This document shows positions 59,715 through 64,000 of a stretch of 64,000 nt of DNA, in pieces. The notes under the pieces were generated by a model. That model searched no databases. It saw nothing but the letters and a program-made list of their open reading frames with translations, and had not been told where the DNA came from. A program made the translations under genes and the position numbers. The DNA lies in NCBI GenBank assembly GCA_023853785.1, contig JAJIRX010000798.1, forward strand, positions 186,001-250,000, read 5' to 3'. Source of the stretch: Psilocybe azurescens (taxonomy: Eukaryota > Basidiomycota > Agaricomycetes > Agaricales > Agrocybaceae). Every line of letters begins with the position of its first letter. The first letter of the stretch is position 1.

Positions 59715-62700
59715 CTCGCTACGCCAATGCGATAGCTCCGCTTTCGTTTACCCTTCCCTAATTATACTTCCGCCCCGAGGCTGACAAGCACGGTCACGTG
59801 GTATTGGGTTTGCACTTTCCTCGGCAAGGGCGTCGGAGTTTCTTCCCTTGTTCTCTTCCTAGTTCCCTCTCTGCTACTCCCTCGCAAAGGTCTTTGGTGA
59901 AGTGATTGACGACGAAGAAGAAGAATACTCCGTGTCTGTGTTGAAGCGGGAGTCGGTCAGTGGGACAGACGGTAAGTATTCTTGGACGTAGTTGTAGGAG
60001 TTCATTGTCAAGGTGCGTGTATGGGGTTCTATGTAGGAATGTTGATGTTGGCGCTGGTGCTTACTTAACTTGGATGGGGCGGATAGAGTTCCTATTCCTA
60101 TTATCCGTAAACAAGAACACCACCAACGCCAATTAACGCGCTGTACGAGTCTTTTACGGCCTATTGACACGGTTCCGAATTGACGAGACTACAACAACTA
60201 CGATATCGTTCTATACAACAACAAAACAACTTACATCTTGATACGACCACACGTTACTCGCTTGCGGTCTACGACTTTCAACGAGAACAAGAACCGAACA
60301 AGAAATTTTCAGACATTTGACACAATAACTCATGAAGACGAAGACGACGAAGATGTGCAGTTCGATCCTACTGCTTTCCAAACATCCTGCACCCTCTTCC
60401 TTCTCCTTCTCATCACCAAGCATTCATCCGCCAGCAGCAAGACCCCACGCTCCTCCTCTCTGCCCCAACCATCATCAACGACATCAACGCCGCACGCCAC
60501 CACCGCGCACATCCCCACCATCCAGCTTATCACTGCCACGCCCACCGCGAGCGGACTCTGCGCCTCCTCTTCAGATGCGTCTGCGTCGTTTGCATGAGTG
60601 CTGGAGGAGTCGTGGGATGCAGTCGCTCCTTCTCCGCCGTTGCCTTCGCTTGTGCACGGGCACCCTCCATCGTTGATTGCGCCTAAGACCAAGGCCCACG
60701 GGGATCACAGCGCAGGCGCGGGCGTCGGCGGGAAAGCGCAAGGAAGCTCGCTCGCCCCCAGGATATCGATGCTTGGCATCCTCAGCATGGGGGCTCGACT
60801 GCACGCGCGATCGCAAGTCCAAAGAACACGCGAAGGATTTGTCGGATGTCGTGCACAGCGTTGGGTTGTCCGAGTGGCATCCTAATTAACGGCACGTCGT
60901 GCATGTATGCATATGCGGCGGGCGGGAAAGGGGGCTTCGAGATCAACGTCGACCCGAGCCATGTGGACCCCGATATCGGTGAGATTGTGCAGGTGAAGAA
61001 GAAGTCGAGGGTGGCGCTGGATGGGGTTGGGTGCGGTGCGAGTGAGAGTGCAGGAGGGGGTGATGGGGAGTTTACGAATGTGATGAAGGTGGGAAGGGAT
61101 AGAGACGAGGGCAGTGGTTTGAAAAAGGGAGTGGTGAAGGTGAAAAGAGAGGAGGGGGAAGGCGAAATGGTGGACGATGATTGAGAGGGGGAGGGAAGAT
61201 CCGAAGGACTCGAAGGAGAAGGAGCACAAGATAAGTCATAAACGTAGGTTGTTTTCACTTTTTTCTTAATCTTGCATGGAATTAAACTTATCTTCGTCTC
61301 GTTTTACAGCCACATGCTCCTTAACCCCATGGCCACCGCACCCGCACCCGCATTCGCTTCCTCGCCCTTGTTGCCATTCACATTCACCTCCAACTTGAAT
61401 GCATAACTACCTAGCTCTATTGCTGTGGCTACGGCTACGTGACCTCCCACATCATCCAAAGATCGTGCCCGTCTCCACCGAGGAAGACGAGGAGCATATG
61501 AAGGCGCAGCCAAGGTCGTTGGTTTCACAACGGGAACGCGCGGGCTCGGTGGCGACTATGAATTCGACTTATTCCTATTCGAATTCTAACTCAGGGACGC
61601 CCTCGAGGTCAGGCACGCGGAGCTCGACTGGGCGGAATGGGAGTGTGCAGTCATTGGTTAGGATGGGGAGTCAAGCGCAGTTGAAGCGCATGCGTGCTCC
61701 TGCTCTTGAGGATGGAGGTAATATAGGAGTGGTGTCTAAGGAGAAGAAGAAGGGGAAGGATGCGAATGGTGGTGAGGAGGGGAAAGAGAAGGAAGAGGGC
61801 AACAAGAAGGCCACCAAGAAGAACGGCATCGCCTGCTGTGAGCGAGTTTTTGGCGCAGGCTCCGGTGCCAATGCCAACGCGAATGCGAAGACGCTGGGCG
61901 TGAAGATGAGCAACGGAATGTTGCTCGGACTCGGGTTTTCTTCTATCGTGCGTCTGCCCTCTTCGGCATCTATGCGCGTTGGATCGCGCGCATCGCCGGT
62001 TGGGCCTTCGGTTCCTGGGCTGGGTCCGTCGCCTATCATCACTTCCACCTGCGATGTCGACATGAATAACGCCAACGCCAACGCCAACACAATCGCCGGC
62101 AACACACTCTCCGCTGAATCTGTATTCTACGCGACACGCAGACCCAGCTCGGTGCGCTCCTCTGGCTCGAGCTTGAGGCCGCTGTCGATGGCGTTGACGA
62201 CTTCGCGTATGTCCCAGGCATCTTCTTCGTCTGCGAATTCGGGCAACTTGGGACATTGGGGCTCAGGAGCGAATGTAAGGTGGGAGGGGCAGGGGCTGGA
62301 GAGTGTGCGGGAGATGAGGTAACGAGAGCGGTAGGGACGGGAGAAGGAAGTAAGTGCGGGTGGTGATGGCAAAGACAAAGAAAATGAGAAGGAGAGAGTA
62401 GGCGCTTGCGCGAGGGGCGGAGGAGGACTGCGCTGATAGGTGTGCTCCCGGAGGTGCAGGTCCGGCGCTCATTGGATGGTGTTGTTGCGGGAGGGGAGGC
62501 ACATCATGACGCAGCGGACGAAGCGAAGTACCGGAATCGGCGGAAGGAAAGCGACAGCACGAGCATCAAGCGTTTCTCGTACTCAATCCTGACGATCGAG
62601 GAGGCGACTTCGGACGGGCATGGGAGGCTGGATGACTGGGATGATGTCATTGCGAGGTATGAGAGCGGGAGCGCTGAGGGACATGGTGAAGGATGTGGGC

Positions 62701-63000
62701 TCCGAGGAGATGGCGGGTGGCGCCGCCGAGGAGTTTGGGTTCCAGGCAAAGGAGAACGCAGAGGCGGATGCGGCGCCGGTGAAGAAAGGCCATGCGGGCT
62801 CGCTCTTGGAGCAGATGTTGGGCAGGAGCAGGCCGAAGACTATGTAAGAGGACGATGAAGGTTCATATTCACTTTTCTTTTATTATTCTTTTATTTAATC
62901 CTTGAAACAGGTGTTCTGTTCATCCTTGGTGCCACTACAGACGATCCCGCAAGGCTCATCAATAACTTTGATCTACAGGTTACGCCCAGCACGCCCTGAT
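59715..63000 (+). pseudogene. Large low-complexity gene, copy 2 (decayed, C-terminal half best kept)
   Basis: The 5' part matches copy 1 (upstream CACGTG, then a short exon coding acidic EEEEYSVSVLKRES). Later blocks: ITHEDEDDEDVQFDPTAF; GGFEINVDPSHVDPDIGEIV (about 60930-60985), shared with copy 1; an open stretch 61399-62322 rich in S, N, G and K with SVRSSGSSLRPLS; HAGSLLEQMLGRSRPK (about 62790-62840); and DDPARLINNFDLQVTPSTP with a stop at about 62999. The blocks are in different frames. It complements copy 1 rather than repeating it fully, so the two may be halves of one gene family torn apart by NLR module insertion. Confidence 0.5.
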
Positions 63001-64000
63001 AAAGTCCCTGTGTCTGTTCGTGTACATGTCTGGACGAGCAGATGGTTTGGATTGCGGGTGTGAGGACTGGGTACTAGCCACAAGAGCAGCGTCACCTGTC
63101 TCTTCAGAGCAACGCCACCGTCGACTCGTCTGTGAGCTGCTCGAGATTGGTGCTCAACCACCTCCACATTTAGTAAGTGAAGAGGATGTAAATCAGTTGG
63201 TGCCTTGCTGGCCGGTTTAACAAACGATTCGTGAAATGAAAGGTACGGGTGGGGGTGTGGGCAAATAAGGATGGTAAGATGGAGCGCTGCACGCAGTAGT
63301 GAATATGTCTTGAGGAATCAATGGGCAGTCCGGTATGAAATGACTATGCCTTGCTAATTCTGCTCGACCTTTCATACAGAGCAAACAACGCGTGCACCAC
63401 AAGATCCTTTTCCCATGATACGCTGGCATCTCTCAAGGTACGTTTCGATCGATACTCGGCACTTTGCAGGATCTTAACAATGTTTTTTTCGATCTTCGAC
63501 GTCCCAGTCGTTTCTCCGTCGTTTCCCTCATCATTTTTATCAATGGACGAGCAACACCGACATTGGGTCTGGACATCAGAGTGGTGTCAGTTACACACCC
63601 AACTCGCGTTTCCACCCGAGCGGTCAGAAACCATGGGATGCGTCCAATATTAATATTGACGGTGCTCGTGTATCCTCTCGTCTTGTTTAAACCAGTCGCT
63701 GTATTCAACGCTTTCACTGCCTCTAGCTCTCAGACCACCTCTGAATCTAAATTTGTTTGCTCACATATCGATTTCTACCTGCAAATTTGCTATACATTGT
63801 GGTACGTACATCTCTTACTACTTCTGTCTTACTGCTAATTGGTATTGTCTTGTAACAGGCGGCATCTGTTTTTTGTTCAATCGGTCTTGCAGGGCACTTT
63901 CGGGAGGATGCACATTGGGTTGGAGAAAGAACGCTTCTCAGCTTCAACACTGACTGAGGTTCTTTGGTGGTATATGACTAGGATCACGGCCTGTCACCCC
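63001..64000 (+). repeat. Segmental duplication remnant with inverted junction
   Basis: 63150-63280 matches 16940-17065 in the same orientation. From about 63283 on, the sequence matches 47980-48620 and, in reverse, 6000-6437. Two opposite-facing pieces of the module are therefore joined at about 63283. Relic exons of the NLR 5' flank lie at about 63590-63660 and 63860-63955. Confidence 0.55.

Noticed and set aside
61651..62256. 201-codon open frame antisense to the low-complexity gene
   Set aside because: Arg/His-rich composition typical of the reverse of an S/G/N-rich coding strand; no motif and no splice support.
1..64000. tRNA or rRNA genes, CRISPR arrays, LTR retrotransposons
   Set aside because: No cloverleaf box pairs, no spaced short repeats and no reverse transcriptase or integrase motifs were seen by eye; a tRNAscan and a TE search would be the proper test.

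Overview
The window is nuclear DNA of a filamentous basidiomycete, most likely an Agaricomycete (mushroom). Genes are split by many short introns of about 45-80 bp with GT...AG ends and CTAAT/CTAAC-type branch points. The families seen (NACHT-type NLRs with a short N-terminal motif exon, KDZ transposases, a type I metacaspase, TKL-like kinases) fit that class. It reads as an accessory, rearranged region: most genes are paralogues of other genes in the window, and many are broken.

Layout. (1) 1-6437 holds a decayed trypsin-like protease gene, a kinase fragment and NLR copy 1 (minus strand). (2) 6438-16466 is one 10,029-bp KDZ-superfamily DNA transposon with 985-bp terminal inverted repeats and an 8-bp target duplication. 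It carries a broken KDZ transposase and two further genes. An unoccupied paralogous target survives near 48083. (3) 16500-28200 repeats the NLR module: a relic, protease copy 2, a kinase fragment, NLR copy 2, NLR copy 3, NLR debris and a small uncharacterised gene. (4) 29000-32016 holds protease copy 3 and the only nearly complete kinase of that module. (5) 32788-39676 holds a type I metacaspase and two tandem pseudokinases. (6) 39890-45120 holds three tandem SDR-type NAD(P)-dependent reductases: one with a single-base lesion, one intact but with a 666-bp Tc1/mariner-like MITE in its last intron, and one dead. (7) 46470-64000 holds relics, NLR copy 4, NLR copy 5 (the intact one, 816 aa) and two decayed copies of a large low-complexity gene.

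The five NLR copies share one architecture: a 29-30 residue N-terminal motif encoded by its own first exon, a NACHT NTPase, and a C-terminal region of about 330 residues that shows no WD40, ankyrin or TPR repeats. They recur next to a trypsin-like protease gene and a kinase gene, with a metacaspase and pseudokinases close by. My inference is a cell-death or allorecognition/innate-immunity type locus that expanded by segmental duplication. No function was tested.

Several otherwise perfect genes (NLR 1, metacaspase, SDR A) are broken by one base in a homopolymer run, so assembly error has to be excluded before they are called pseudogenes. Exon borders come from reading splice signals and comparing paralogues by eye; there are no transcript data.
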